64,000 bases of DNA from Acidobacteriota bacterium (GTDB lineage Bacteria > Acidobacteriota > Blastocatellia > Pyrinomonadales > Pyrinomonadaceae). Every line of letters starts with the position of its first letter. Positions within the stretch are counted from its first letter, which is position 1. The stretch is taken from the NCBI GenBank assembly GCA_020199775.1, contig JAIVJZ010000003.1, positions 1 through 64,000 on the forward strand. The letters run 5' to 3'. The translations under genes were made by a program, and so were the position numbers. This document shows, in pieces, positions 1-7,083 of the stretch. A model generated the notes under the pieces. It ran no database searches. It was not told the origin of the DNA and saw nothing but the letters and a program-made list of their open reading frames with translations.

Positions 1-750
1 CACTTCCGACGCGAACGAGTTGAGTTGATCCACCATCGTGTTGATGGTGTTCTTGAGTTCGAGGATTTCGCCCTTCACATCGACGGTGATCTTCTTGGAC
101 AAATCGCCGTTGGCGACCGCCGTCGTCACCTCTGCGATGTTGCGCACCTGCGCGGTGAGGTTGCCGGCCATGGAGTTGACGCTGTCGGTCAAATCTTTCC
201 ACGTGCCCGCGACGCCTTTCACCTTCGCTTCGCCGCCGAGTTTGCCTTCCGTACCCACCTCGCGCGCCACGCGCGTCACCTCCGACGCGAACGAACCGAG
301 TTGATCCACCATCGAGTTGACGATCTTGACGGAGCGCAGGAATTCGCCCTTGAGCGGGCGGCCTTCCACGTCGAGCGCCATGCGTTGCGAGAGGTCGCCG
401 TTGGCGACCGCGCCGATGACGCGCGTGATCTCGTTGGTTGGGCGCGCCATGTCGTCTATGAGCATGTTCACGGAATCGACCACTTCGACCCACGAGCCTT
501 GCGCCCCGGCGAGCGTGGCGCGCTGCGTGATCTTGCCGTCGCGGCCGACGACGCGGCTGACGCGTTCGAGTTCTTTGGCGGTCTGGTCGTTCAGTTCCAT
601 GATGTCGTTCAAGGTGTCGGCGATCTTGCCGGCCTCGCCCGTCCATTCGGTCGGGAGGCGCGCCGAGAAGTCGCCCTTCTTGAAGGCCATCAGCGTTTTC
701 AGGAGTAGCTTGGTGTCGAGTAAATCTGGTGTTGCCTGTTGATTTCGCAT
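1..750 (-). CDS. HAMP-repeat signalling protein, 5' part only (probable hybrid histidine kinase)
   Basis: The minus strand is open from an ATG at 748-750 to the window edge (250 codons, no stop), preceded by GGAAGGA at a normal distance. After a short leader the protein holds a HAMP-like segment ([10 protein letters not shown], about residues 25-60) and then two ~92-residue repeats, each with a VANGDLSxxx block and a second block of the GKxxxxAxxxGxxGxWxxxxDSVN type. This poly-HAMP array is known from soluble group III hybrid histidine kinases (Nik1/Os-1 type), where it senses and relays signals to a kinase and receiver domain. Those domains would lie beyond position 1 and are not visible, so a chemoreceptor-like protein is possible. 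No transmembrane segment is seen in the visible part. Confidence 0.85.
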   Translation of the reverse strand, partial: MRNQQATPDLLDTKLLLKTLMAFKKGDFSARLPTEWTGEAGKIADTLNDIMELNDQTAKELERVSRVVGRDGKITQRATLAGAQGSWVEVVDSVNMLIDDMARPTNEITRVIGAVANGDLSQRMALDVEGRPLKGEFLRSVKIVNSMVDQLGSFASEVTRVAREVGTEGKLGGEAKVKGVAGTWKDLTDSVNSMAGNLTAQVRNIAEVTTAVANGDLSKKITVDVKGEILELKNTINTMVDQLNSFASEV

Positions 751-1101
751 TGCGTCCTTCCAAAAAATAATGATCCCTATGCCGGAAAGGAATTTTCGGT
801 TCGCGACAAAAAAACCCCTCGCCGCCCGTCCCTATCGGAGCATCTTAGCTGTTAGCGAACATGCGCCGCGCCGCAGGGGAACGGCACAGCCGGTATTGGA
901 ATGGGTGGAGAGTTTGAGGGAGAAGTTCAATTGCGTTGGTTATCAAGTTTTTCGCCACTTCAATTTATACCCGTCCGGCGAAAATATGTAAATCCCGCGT
1001 GCGTGCGCGCCGCGCCCGCCCGAGCCGTTTTGCATCCGTGCGGCGCGGTTATAGACTGGCAAGGGGTGGCCGCAAAGTTCGACCTCCGAGGGAGTTTTTC
1101 A
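751..1101. promoter_or_regulatory. Divergent intergenic region between HAMP protein and PQQ-type propeller gene
   Basis: 351 bp without a credible gene. It must hold promoters for both flanking genes. A weak candidate -10 (TATAGA, 1050-1055, in CGGTTATAGAC) precedes the propeller gene by about 46 bp; no convincing -35 goes with it. No hairpin or repeat of note was seen. Confidence 0.35.
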
Positions 1102-3009
1102 ATGATGCGATTTCGACCTTTTTCCTTCCGGCGCAATTTTCCTCTGCTGCTCGGCGTCGCGTGTCTCGCCGCCGCTCTGGGCTTTCCTACCGGGGCGAAA
1201 GCCGCCGCGGGGTGGTCAGCGCGCTTCGACGGCGACGTGCGTTTTTACCAGTTGACGGAGTTGGGCGTGCTGCTCGTCGGGACGGAGCGTTCGCTCTACG
1301 CGGTTGACGGCGAGCGTGGCGAAATCCTGTGGCGGCGCAAGAACGTGCGGCTCGACGAGACCGACATCGCACCCGTGCCCGGCACGGACATTCTGCTCCT
1401 GAGTCTGGAAAGCGACGGCAAGACGCGGCTCGAAGCGACCGACATCCTGACGGGCGGCGCGCTCTGGCGGAGCGACCGCGTGCGCGGCAGCGTCATGCAG
1501 ATGGCCGTGGACACGGAAGCGCAGAGGCTCGCCGTGGTGCTCGTGCGCGGGGCGCGGGGCAAATCGGGCGACGGGTTGAAGAAGCACCCGGTTACGCACG
1601 TCTTCAACCTCGTGGACGGCGAAGAGTTGTGGAAGCACGAGACGGGCGAGGTGGAATTGATGCCCGCCGCGTGGGGCGAAGACGGCGCGGAGGTGGAGAC
1701 GAACTTCACGCTCGACAATTATCACCCGCCGCTGTTCGCCGACGGCCGCCTGTATCTCTTCTACGAGGGCGTCACGTCGTTCGACGCGCCGACGGGCAAG
1801 AGCCGCGAGCGCGAAAAGTTTCGCGTCAACGAAGAGGGGCTGGCGCTGACCGAAGCCGACCCCGTCTTCGACGAACGCTACATCTACACTTCGGGGCGAG
1901 GGCGCGTGCGCGCCGTCTCGCGCTCCGATTTTGAAGTGGCGTGGGAGGCGAAAGATGTCGGCCTCGCGCCCGAAATGCTGCTCGCGGGCGAGGGCGCGAC
2001 GTTGTACGTGCGCACGGGCGGGCAGTTCACGCGCCTCAAAGACGGCGAGACGGCCGAGCGCGGCCCCTACGGCGTGAGCGCGATTGACACGACGACGGGC
2101 AAGGTGCGCTGGCGTTACAAGGGCGCGGACAAAGGCATCACCAACCTCGCGCTGCCCGACGCCTCCACGATCCTCATCGCCGACCGCGACGACCTCATCT
2201 GGATTGACGCGGCGACGGGCAAACGTCGTGCGAAAATCTCGCACCGGATCGAGCGCGCGGCCTTCGTCCTCGTCAACGAGCGCGGCGCGGCCGTCGTCGG
2301 CGGGCGCAACGAGATCGCGGCCTTCGACGCGCGGAGCGGCCGCGAGTTGTGGCGCACGCGCCACACGCCGCCGGGGCGCGGCTTCCTGCGTACCGTGGGC
2401 GCGATTGCCGCGCGCGCCGCCTCGCTCTACTTCCGCTACGGCGGCACGGCCACGTCGGTCTTCGGCGGCGTCCGCACGGTGTCGCGCGCCGCCACCGCGC
2501 TCCGCTGGTCTGGGCTCTCGGCGCGCAACACGCTGCCGGGTCTCACCTCGCTCGCCGCCGGGGCGGCGCGTCAGGAGATCACGCGCCGCTTCACCCCCTA
2601 CGGCATCGCCGCGCGCGCGCGTGAGGCCGCGAACTTTCGCCTGCCGAACATGCCGCGCATGCCGCGCGTGGGCGTCTCCGACCTGCCGCGCCCCTCCGTG
2701 CGCGACGTGGACGAACGCCTCCTCGACCGGCTCGACCCCGCCAGCCAACTCGCGCGCCTCTCGCGTTTCCTCTGGCGGCGCGAACGCCTCGCCGCCCTGC
2801 GCGGCCAGTGGATGTACTACTACACGAACTTGAAGACGGGCGGCGGCAACGGCCTCGCGGGCGTCAACCTCAACAACGGGCGCACCGAGCGCGAACTACG
2901 CCTCGAACACCCAGACCCGCGCTTCACCACCGCCGAAGAGACCGGCCTGCTCTACACCTCGCAGGGCAATCGCCTGCACGCCCTGACGCTCGACGCCGGA
3001 GGCCGGTGA
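1102..3009 (+). CDS. Secreted PQQ-like beta-propeller repeat protein
   Basis: 635 residues. The ATG at 1102 is chosen because it follows GGGAG and opens a signal peptide (MMRFRPFSFRRNFPLLLG...AKAAA, about residues 1-34); the frame is open further upstream but reads as non-coding. Residues ~35-470 carry repeated W-containing strands (EILWRRKN, GALWRSDR, EELWKHE, KVRWRYKG, RELWRTRH), the pattern of PQQ/BamB-like WD propellers. The C-terminal third is Arg/Pro-rich and returns to propeller-like strands near the end (GLLYTSQGNRLHALTLD). It is probably periplasmic or outer-membrane associated. I see no quinoprotein catalytic residues, so a scaffold or sensor role is as likely as an enzyme. Confidence 0.8.
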   Translation: MMRFRPFSFRRNFPLLLGVACLAAALGFPTGAKAAAGWSARFDGDVRFYQLTELGVLLVGTERSLYAVDGERGEILWRRKNVRLDETDIAPVPGTDILLLSLESDGKTRLEATDILTGGALWRSDRVRGSVMQMAVDTEAQRLAVVLVRGARGKSGDGLKKHPVTHVFNLVDGEELWKHETGEVELMPAAWGEDGAEVETNFTLDNYHPPLFADGRLYLFYEGVTSFDAPTGKSREREKFRVNEEGLALTEADPVFDERYIYTSGRGRVRAVSRSDFEVAWEAKDVGLAPEMLLAGEGATLYVRTGGQFTRLKDGETAERGPYGVSAIDTTTGKVRWRYKGADKGITNLALPDASTILIADRDDLIWIDAATGKRRAKISHRIERAAFVLVNERGAAVVGGRNEIAAFDARSGRELWRTRHTPPGRGFLRTVGAIAARAASLYFRYGGTATSVFGGVRTVSRAATALRWSGLSARNTLPGLTSLAAGAARQEITRRFTPYGIAARAREAANFRLPNMPRMPRVGVSDLPRPSVRDVDERLLDRLDPASQLARLSRFLWRRERLAALRGQWMYYYTNLKTGGGNGLAGVNLNNGRTERELRLEHPDPRFTTAEETGLLYTSQGNRLHALTLDAGGR

Positions 3010-3016
3010 GTCTCGC

Positions 3017-3130
3017 ATGTGCGGAGGATTGAAGCCGGGACGCACGCCCCGGCCAGAAGAACAAATCACGCCGTTCCTGACCGCCCTCGGCCCCTCCAAC
3101 ATCATCGGGGCGCGGCTCAACGTCGTCTGA
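3017..3130 (+). CDS. Possible 37-aa ORF after the propeller gene
   Basis: An ATG at 3017, 7 bp after the propeller stop and preceded by GGTGAG, opens a 37-codon frame ending at TGA 3128-3130. The second half (ITPFLTALGPSNIIGARLNVV read in two parts) has strongly GC-rich third positions, like real genes here; the first half does not. It could be a small translationally coupled peptide, the relic of a longer gene, or chance. I do not recognise it. Confidence 0.2.
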   Translation: MCGGLKPGRTPRPEEQITPFLTALGPSNIIGARLNVV

Positions 3131-3149
3131 CCACGCACGCGCGAGCGAA

Positions 3150-3509
3150 CTAAGAGCCAAGCAAGCGGGCGACTGTTTCAACAATCTTCCCTGTGTCGTT
3201 CGGCTTCCGCAAAAACTCATTCGCGCCCGCCCGCCGCGCATCGCTGCCGCATTCGCTCACGGAGAACATGATGATGGGCGTCTTTCTGTGGTGCGGAAGT
3301 TCGCGGGCGTAGCGCAGTAGCTCCAGCCCGTTGACGTTGGGTAGATGATTGTCGAACATCAAGAGGTTATAGTCGGCATCGCTCGCCAGCCTTGTTACCG
3401 CGACCGCCCCGTCGTGACAGAGCGTCACGCGCCAGCCTTCTTCTTCCAACGTCTCTTTGATGGCTCGGGCGACGATCTTATGGTCTCCGACTAACAGTAT
3501 GTGAGGCAT
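3150..3509 (-). CDS. Stand-alone response-regulator receiver domain
   Basis: 119 residues, only a CheY-like receiver. The phosphoacceptor is D53 in MFDNHLPNVNG, the switch Ser is near position 83-85 (IIMFSVSE) and the conserved Lys is K102 followed by Pro. The acidic pocket at the first strand is LLVGDHK, where the usual double acid is reduced to a single Asp (D9), so Mg binding may be weaker. No output domain is attached; such receivers work as phosphorelay intermediates or act on a partner protein. The partial HAMP protein at the left edge is a possible partner, by proximity only. Confidence 0.88.
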   Translation of the reverse strand: MPHILLVGDHKIVARAIKETLEEEGWRVTLCHDGAVAVTRLASDADYNLLMFDNHLPNVNGLELLRYARELPHHRKTPIIMFSVSECGSDARRAGANEFLRKPNDTGKIVETVARLLGS

Positions 3510-3713
3510 ACGGCTATCGTCCTATGCATGAAGAGGGGACTTGCGATGTACTTGTGCCACAAGCCCGCGCAGCCTCTGCCGCCTATGTTTAAGTTAGGCA
3601 GAGGCCAGACTAGTCGAGGTGAAGATGCTTAACTTTAGCACGGTCTGGCATGATGCGCGCGATCTATCTTTGAAATTAATGACGCTCATGCGTAGCTCAA
3701 CCTCAAAGGAGTG

Positions 3714-3839
3714 ATGAGCATCGCCGTTCGAGTGGAGAGGTTCTTACTCACGGCGACGGTTGAGCGCAGAGACGTCCTAATCCCAATTAGCATTAGCGGC
3801 GAGACTTTGATGCGTTTGGTCATTCGCAGGATGAACTGA
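3714..3839 (+). CDS. Possible 41-aa ORF or gene relic
   Basis: ATG at 3714 follows AAAGGAG (3705-3711) by only 2 bp, which is short for a ribosome site. The peptide (MSIAVRVERFLLTATVERR then DVLIPISISGETLMRLVIRR, MN) has no match I recognise. Codon use is unlike the GC-rich neighbours. A neighbouring frame continues in a protein-like manner, so a frameshifted relic is at least as likely as a functional small gene. Confidence 0.2.
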   Translation: MSIAVRVERFLLTATVERRDVLIPISISGETLMRLVIRRMN

Positions 3840-3888
3840 TCAAGCGCCTAAAGCGGGTTGCCATTGAGTGCGATGAAGGAATCATTGG

Positions 3889-3950
3889 AGGGGCGGGGCT
3901 GGTCCCCGCCCGCGTGGTTACGAAAGCGAGCGGGGACAAGCCCTGCCCCT
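3889..3950. repeat. REP-like inverted repeat
   Basis: Two 20-nt arms, 3889-3908 (AGGGGCGGGGCTGGTCCCCG) and 3931-3950, are inverted copies with two mismatches, separated by 22 nt. The GGGGC...GTCCCCG design resembles REP-type palindromes scattered in bacterial intergenic regions. No other copy was seen in this window. Confidence 0.65.
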
Positions 3951-4036
3951 ACCATAATCACAGACGAGTCGCATCCATTTGCAAACTGCTGTAAACACTT
4001 GTCGGGCGAAATCGTGTGAGACTCAAATTAAAGCGC

Positions 4037-4160
4037 TCACCGGTGCGGGCACAGAGGAAGCAAACGCGGAAGTGGGAACGCGGAACGATGAACTGAAAGC
4101 AGGGTGCTTTTGCTTCCGCGTTCCCGCTTCCGCGTTTAACTCTCCGTGTCTGCATTGGCG
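4037..4160. repeat. Composite heptamer palindrome, copy 1
   Basis: The inner left arm (4063-4098) reads as successive heptamers AACGCGG, AAGTGGG, AACGCGG, AACGATG, AACTGAA; the right arm (~4112-4137) reads TTCCGCG, TTCCCGC, TTCCGCG and pairs with the first three. Outside them lie a CACAGAGG-type left arm (4040-4060) and a CTCTCCGTGTCTGC-type right arm (4140-4155), the same type seen alone at 34257-34399. So one element appears nested in another. It sits just beyond the stop of the gene at 4179. Confidence 0.75.
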
Positions 4161-4178
4161 AGCGATTTTACGTCAAAC

Positions 4179-4808
4179 TTACCGGACGAGGCCGCCGCCG
4201 CCGCCGCGCGCCTGTAAGCCCATCAGCCGCGCCGGGAAGACGCCGAAGTCCTCGACCTCCCAGGTGTTGCCGTCTCTCAGCCTGACCTTCGCGGCGGGGA
4301 TGAAAGTCCCTTCGCTGTTGCCCCGGCGGCGCAGGAAAATCTCCGCGTAGCCGAACCTGTAGTCCTCCGAGCGCGTCCCGTAGCGCAACTCGTAGAAGTT
4401 GACGTTGCGCTCGTAGAGCACGACGAGTTTTGTCCCGTTCTCCTGCGGCACGGAGATGATCACGTTGGCGTCCACGCCTACGCCGTTGCCAATCGTGATG
4501 CGCCCCGCCTCCATTCGTGAGAGCGTGCGCAGCAACTCTTCCTGCCCGCCCGACTGCAACGCCGCGTTCAACTGCCGCACCTCGTCCGCAGACGTGTAGC
4601 GATTCACGTTGAGCCTGAACGGGGCCGTCCGCCCGCCGAACCGCCCGCCCACGCCGACGACCGTGCCCAGAATCACCTGCTCGCGCCCCTCGACGGCACG
4701 ACCGCCCCTGCGCTGCCCGAGCGCGACCGACCCCGTCTGCAACACCGCGCAGCACAACGCCGCGCAGCACAAGACGCCCAACCAACCCGACAATTTTCTT
4801 CCGCTCAT
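4179..4808 (-). CDS. Secreted protein of unknown function
   Basis: 209 residues from ATG 4806-4808, preceded by GAGGGGGAAG. A clear signal peptide (MSGRKLSGWLGVLCCAALCC...VALGQ) is followed by a mostly beta-looking domain: an early segment GTVVGVGGRFGGRTAPFRLNVNRY, a central RITIGNGVGVDANVIIS and a C-terminal part ending in a Gly-rich tail (GGGGGLVR). The frame is open 34 codons further upstream, but that part holds the ribosome site and reads as non-coding. I do not recognise the family; it is presumably periplasmic or cell-surface. The next gene upstream (4995-5495) is also a small secreted protein, separated by a heptamer palindrome. Confidence 0.75.
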   Translation of the reverse strand: MSGRKLSGWLGVLCCAALCCAVLQTGSVALGQRRGGRAVEGREQVILGTVVGVGGRFGGRTAPFRLNVNRYTSADEVRQLNAALQSGGQEELLRTLSRMEAGRITIGNGVGVDANVIISVPQENGTKLVVLYERNVNFYELRYGTRSEDYRFGYAEIFLRRRGNSEGTFIPAAKVRLRDGNTWEVEDFGVFPARLMGLQARGGGGGLVR

Positions 4809-4917
4809 AGCTTCCCCCTCGTTGAAATTCAAAATTACCCGTCGAAGGGTAATTTTAAGCCCCGGAAGTGCGTAGATTGTCTCGAATATCTTCGGAAGGT
4901 TTGCCGTCATCTAAAAG

Positions 4918-4994
4918 TATGAACGCGGAACGCGGAACGATGAACTGAAAAGCAACTGTTTTCAGTTCATCGTTCCGCGTTCATACTTCATCAT
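4918..4994. repeat. Heptamer palindrome, copy 2
   Basis: Left arm heptamers ATGAACG, CGGAACG, CGGAACG, ATGAACT; right arm TTCATCG, TTCCGCG, TTCATAC, TTCATCA. The loop carries GCAACTGT (4952-4959). The right arm ends at the TAA stop of the upstream secreted-protein gene (4995-4997). A 23-bp core (4928-4950) is identical to copies at 4076, 35517 and 61736. Confidence 0.9.
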
Positions 4995-5495
4995 TTAGTT
5001 CGCGGGCGGCGCGGCGGGGCGGACGCTGATGGTGTTGATGCCGTATGGCTCTTGCGTGTCCAGCGTGAACTCGAAGGTGATCCAGCGCGCGTCTTTCTTC
5101 GTCTGCACGAGCACCTCGAATATGTTTTCGGTCGAGCGCCTCAGGCTGTGCGGTTTGAGGCCGCCGGTTCGTTCGTAGAACTCCGAATCCTTATCCGCGT
5201 TCTCCGGGTCGTCGCCGAAGCTTTCGTGAAAGGCGCGCATCGTCTTGAGGTCGCCGCTGTTGAAGGCGGCGAAGAATTTGGCGACGGTCTTGCCCGCGGG
5301 CGTCTTGGACAACTCTTCGTCGAGCGCGGAGGTCTTTTCGGCGGCCTTCTCTTTGCCGGGCGCGGCCGTCTTTTCCGACGCCCCCGGCTGCTGTTTGTTG
5401 TCGGCGGGCGTCTGCGCCCCGCACACCGAAGCGGCGAACGCGGAGACGATGCAGGCGAGCAGGAGGCGTTTGCAGAGGGCGTTGATCTGTTTCAT
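4995..5495 (-). CDS. Secreted protein with NTF2-like domain (tentative)
   Basis: 166 residues. A signal peptide (MKQINALCKRLLLACIVSAF...VCGAQ) leads to a Lys/Glu/Ala-rich linker (residues ~27-60) and a ~100-residue domain starting TPAGKTVAKFFAAFNSGDLK. The pattern GKxxxxFFxAFNSGDxxxMRxFH is typical of SnoaL/NTF2-like folds found beside secreted peptidases and hydrolases. That fold call is from pattern alone; no catalytic residues can be named. Likely periplasmic. Confidence 0.7.
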   Translation of the reverse strand: MKQINALCKRLLLACIVSAFAASVCGAQTPADNKQQPGASEKTAAPGKEKAAEKTSALDEELSKTPAGKTVAKFFAAFNSGDLKTMRAFHESFGDDPENADKDSEFYERTGGLKPHSLRRSTENIFEVLVQTKKDARWITFEFTLDTQEPYGINTISVRPAAPPAN

Positions 5496-5603
5496 GATTC
5501 TTTACTCCGGGGAATTAAACGTTCAAACTCCCGCAGAGTATCCACGAAACGCGCCCGCCGTTGGTTAAGACGAGGATAAAAGATTGTTAAGGATGTAAAG
5601 AAT

Positions 5604-5680
5604 AGGGATGAGGGATGAGGGATGAAAAGAGAGATTGAATCGCTTGTGTGCTTTTATTTCATCCCTCATCCCTCATCCCT
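5604..5680. repeat. Heptamer palindrome, GGGATGA type
   Basis: Left arm 5604-5627 is three GGGATGA-phase heptamers plus AAA; right arm 5657-5680 is its exact 24-nt inverse complement; loop 29 nt. Different sequence from the GAACGCG family but the same 7-bp build. The right arm overlaps the last codons of the phosphatase gene and encodes its final residues (EGMRDEG). Confidence 0.92.
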
Positions 5681-6366
5681 TCCTCTGCCAGTCGCTTCTT
5701 CGCCTTGCGCAGACGCTTGCCCGGAACGTCGTAGCGGCGCGCAGCCTTGACCTGCACGAACTCGCCGGTCTCGATGATGTAGGCCGTAAGTTCGTAACCG
5801 TAGACACAGCCCGTGTCGAGCCCGATGGCGTGCTTCCCCCGGCGCACCACCGGATGAGGCCAGTGGCCGAACAGGATGGTCTGCGCTCCGTCATAAACTT
5901 CGTACCACGGCGTGCCCTTCGGCGTTTTGGCCTTCCCTTCCAGAGAGCGCAGTTCGGTCAAATCTTTGGCCGACTGGTCTTCGAGCGCGACGCCGGGACG
6001 CAAGCCCGCGTGGACGACGAGGTGCGCACCCAGATCGAGCGTCAGGGGCAGTGATGCGAGATAAGATTCGTAACGCTCGCGCCCGCTTTCGAGTTCGACG
6101 TGGCAGGCGTGCTGTTGCTCGTTCAGTTTTTTCTTCTTGCCGCGCCAGTAGCGCAGGATGGCGCGGTCGTGGTTGCCGAGCACGGAGGAGAAGCGCGCGT
6201 CCGACATGAAGAGTTCGAGCACCTCGCGATTGCGCTCGCCCTTCACGATCAGATCGCCGACGGCGATGATGCGATCAAACGCGCCCGCCTGAACCTTGTC
6301 GAGCAACGCCAGAAGTTCCTCGTAACAGCCGTGGATGTCGCCGATGACGATGGTTCGTGCGGTCAT
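5659..6366 (-). CDS. PPP-family metallophosphoesterase (ApaH/PrpE-like)
   Basis: 235 residues. The metal-binding and catalytic blocks of PPP phosphatases are all present in order: GDIHG (residues 8-12), GDLIVKG (~37-43), GNHD (~64-67), a His in VVHAGL (~117) and FGHWPHP plus LDTGCVYG (~165-190). The family hydrolyses phosphoproteins or diadenosine tetraphosphate with a two-metal site; which substrate applies here is not clear. The protein is cytosolic. Its last seven residues are written by a heptamer palindrome (5657-5680), so its natural C-terminus has probably been altered. A promoter-like GTTAAAATC lies ~44 bp upstream. Confidence 0.9.
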   Translation of the reverse strand: MTARTIVIGDIHGCYEELLALLDKVQAGAFDRIIAVGDLIVKGERNREVLELFMSDARFSSVLGNHDRAILRYWRGKKKKLNEQQHACHVELESGRERYESYLASLPLTLDLGAHLVVHAGLRPGVALEDQSAKDLTELRSLEGKAKTPKGTPWYEVYDGAQTILFGHWPHPVVRRGKHAIGLDTGCVYGYELTAYIIETGEFVQVKAARRYDVPGKRLRKAKKRLAEEGMRDEG

Positions 6367-6408
6367 GTTCTTCTCACACTGATTTTGAGCCGGGTGAATT
6401 ACGCACCG

Positions 6409-6426
6409 GATTTTAACGCATGCGGC
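6409..6426 (-). promoter_or_regulatory. Candidate promoter or shared site upstream of phosphatase
   Basis: On the minus strand this reads GCCGCAT-GC-GTTAAAATC, with TAAAAT (6410-6415) as possible -10, 44 bp before the start. The same 18 bp with only the middle two bases changed lies at 24555-24572, again ~45 bp before a start. No clear -35 is seen. Confidence 0.5.
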
Positions 6427-6472
6427 ACGCTGATGCGCAGGACGCGGAAGGCGCGGGACGGCGCGCCGCCGG

Positions 6473-6478
6473 TATAAA
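6473..6478 (+). promoter_or_regulatory. Candidate -10 of sixA
   Basis: TATAAA in CCGGTATAAAGTG, about 72 bp upstream of the sixA ATG. The -35 is not obvious. A weak AAAAGT/ACTTTTTTT stem (6498-6533) lies between it and the gene and could attenuate. Confidence 0.35.
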
Positions 6479-6549
6479 GTGCGCTGCCCTTCGTGCTAAA
6501 AGTTCTCGAAGCGTTTTCCCGAAACTTTTTTTAAAGCTTTCACGCGAAC

Positions 6550-7074
6550 ATGAAAACACTGCTTTTGCTCCGCCACGCGAGACCGACCCAGTCCAGCCCG
6601 ACCGGGCGCGACTTCGGCCGCCCGCTCGCCGACGAAGGACGCGCCGACGCGCTGCTCGTCGGCCAATTTCTCCGGCGCAGAAAATTAACACCCGATACAA
6701 TCGTCTGCTCGCCCGCCGCACGCGCGCGAGAGACCGCCGACCTCGTCATCGAAGCCGCGCAACTCGACGCGCCGCTGCTTTTCCACGAAAGCATCTACGA
6801 AGCGAGCACGGAGCAACTGATCGAAGTCGTCTCGGAAGTGGAAGACAGCGCCGACGTGGTTCTCATGGTCGGCCACAATCCCGGCCTCCAGTCGTTGCTC
6901 GAACGCCTGACGGGCGAGGGCGCGGCCATGACTCCGGCCACGCTCGCGCGCATCGATCTCGACATAGACGCGTGGAACGAGCTGCGACGCGGGGCGCAAG
7001 AAGAAGAAGAAGAAGAAGAAGAAGAAGGGCGACTCGTCTTCGCCTTCCCGCCGCAAGCTCTAGCAGGACATTGA
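6550..7074 (+). CDS. sixA: Phosphohistidine phosphatase SixA-like
   Basis: 174 residues. The histidine-phosphatase signature is LLLLRHARPT at the N-terminus (His 9 is the nucleophile), with R in the SPAARARETADLV block (~residues 56-66) and the second catalytic His in VLMVGHNPGL (~residue 102). Members remove phosphate from phosphohistidine, for instance on HPt domains. It carries an unusual run of nine Glu near the C-terminus, encoded by nine uninterrupted GAA codons (7000-7026), absent from typical SixA. No Shine-Dalgarno is apparent before the ATG. Confidence 0.9.
   Translation: MKTLLLLRHARPTQSSPTGRDFGRPLADEGRADALLVGQFLRRRKLTPDTIVCSPAARARETADLVIEAAQLDAPLLFHESIYEASTEQLIEVVSEVEDSADVVLMVGHNPGLQSLLERLTGEGAAMTPATLARIDLDIDAWNELRRGAQEEEEEEEEEGRLVFAFPPQALAGH
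7000..7026 (+). repeat. (GAA)9 trinucleotide tract in sixA
   Basis: Nine perfect GAA codons in a row within a GC-rich gene that otherwise prefers GAG and GAA mixed. In frame, so slippage would change the length of the poly-Glu tract without breaking the reading frame. Confidence 0.95.
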
Positions 7075-7083
7075 ACGACTCTC

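Larger units (their letters stand above)
3510..4178. other. Long intergenic region with repeats and possible gene relic
   Basis: About 670 bp between convergently arranged minus genes. Base composition falls below the neighbours from ~3590 to ~3880. Two short protein-like stretches lie in different frames: 3714-3839, and a stretch at ~3797-3890 reading DFDAFGHSQDELIKRLKR then VAIECDEGIIGG. Their frame change without starts suggests a decayed gene. The right half holds an inverted repeat (3889-3950) and a composite palindrome (4037-4160), listed separately. Confidence 0.4.
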
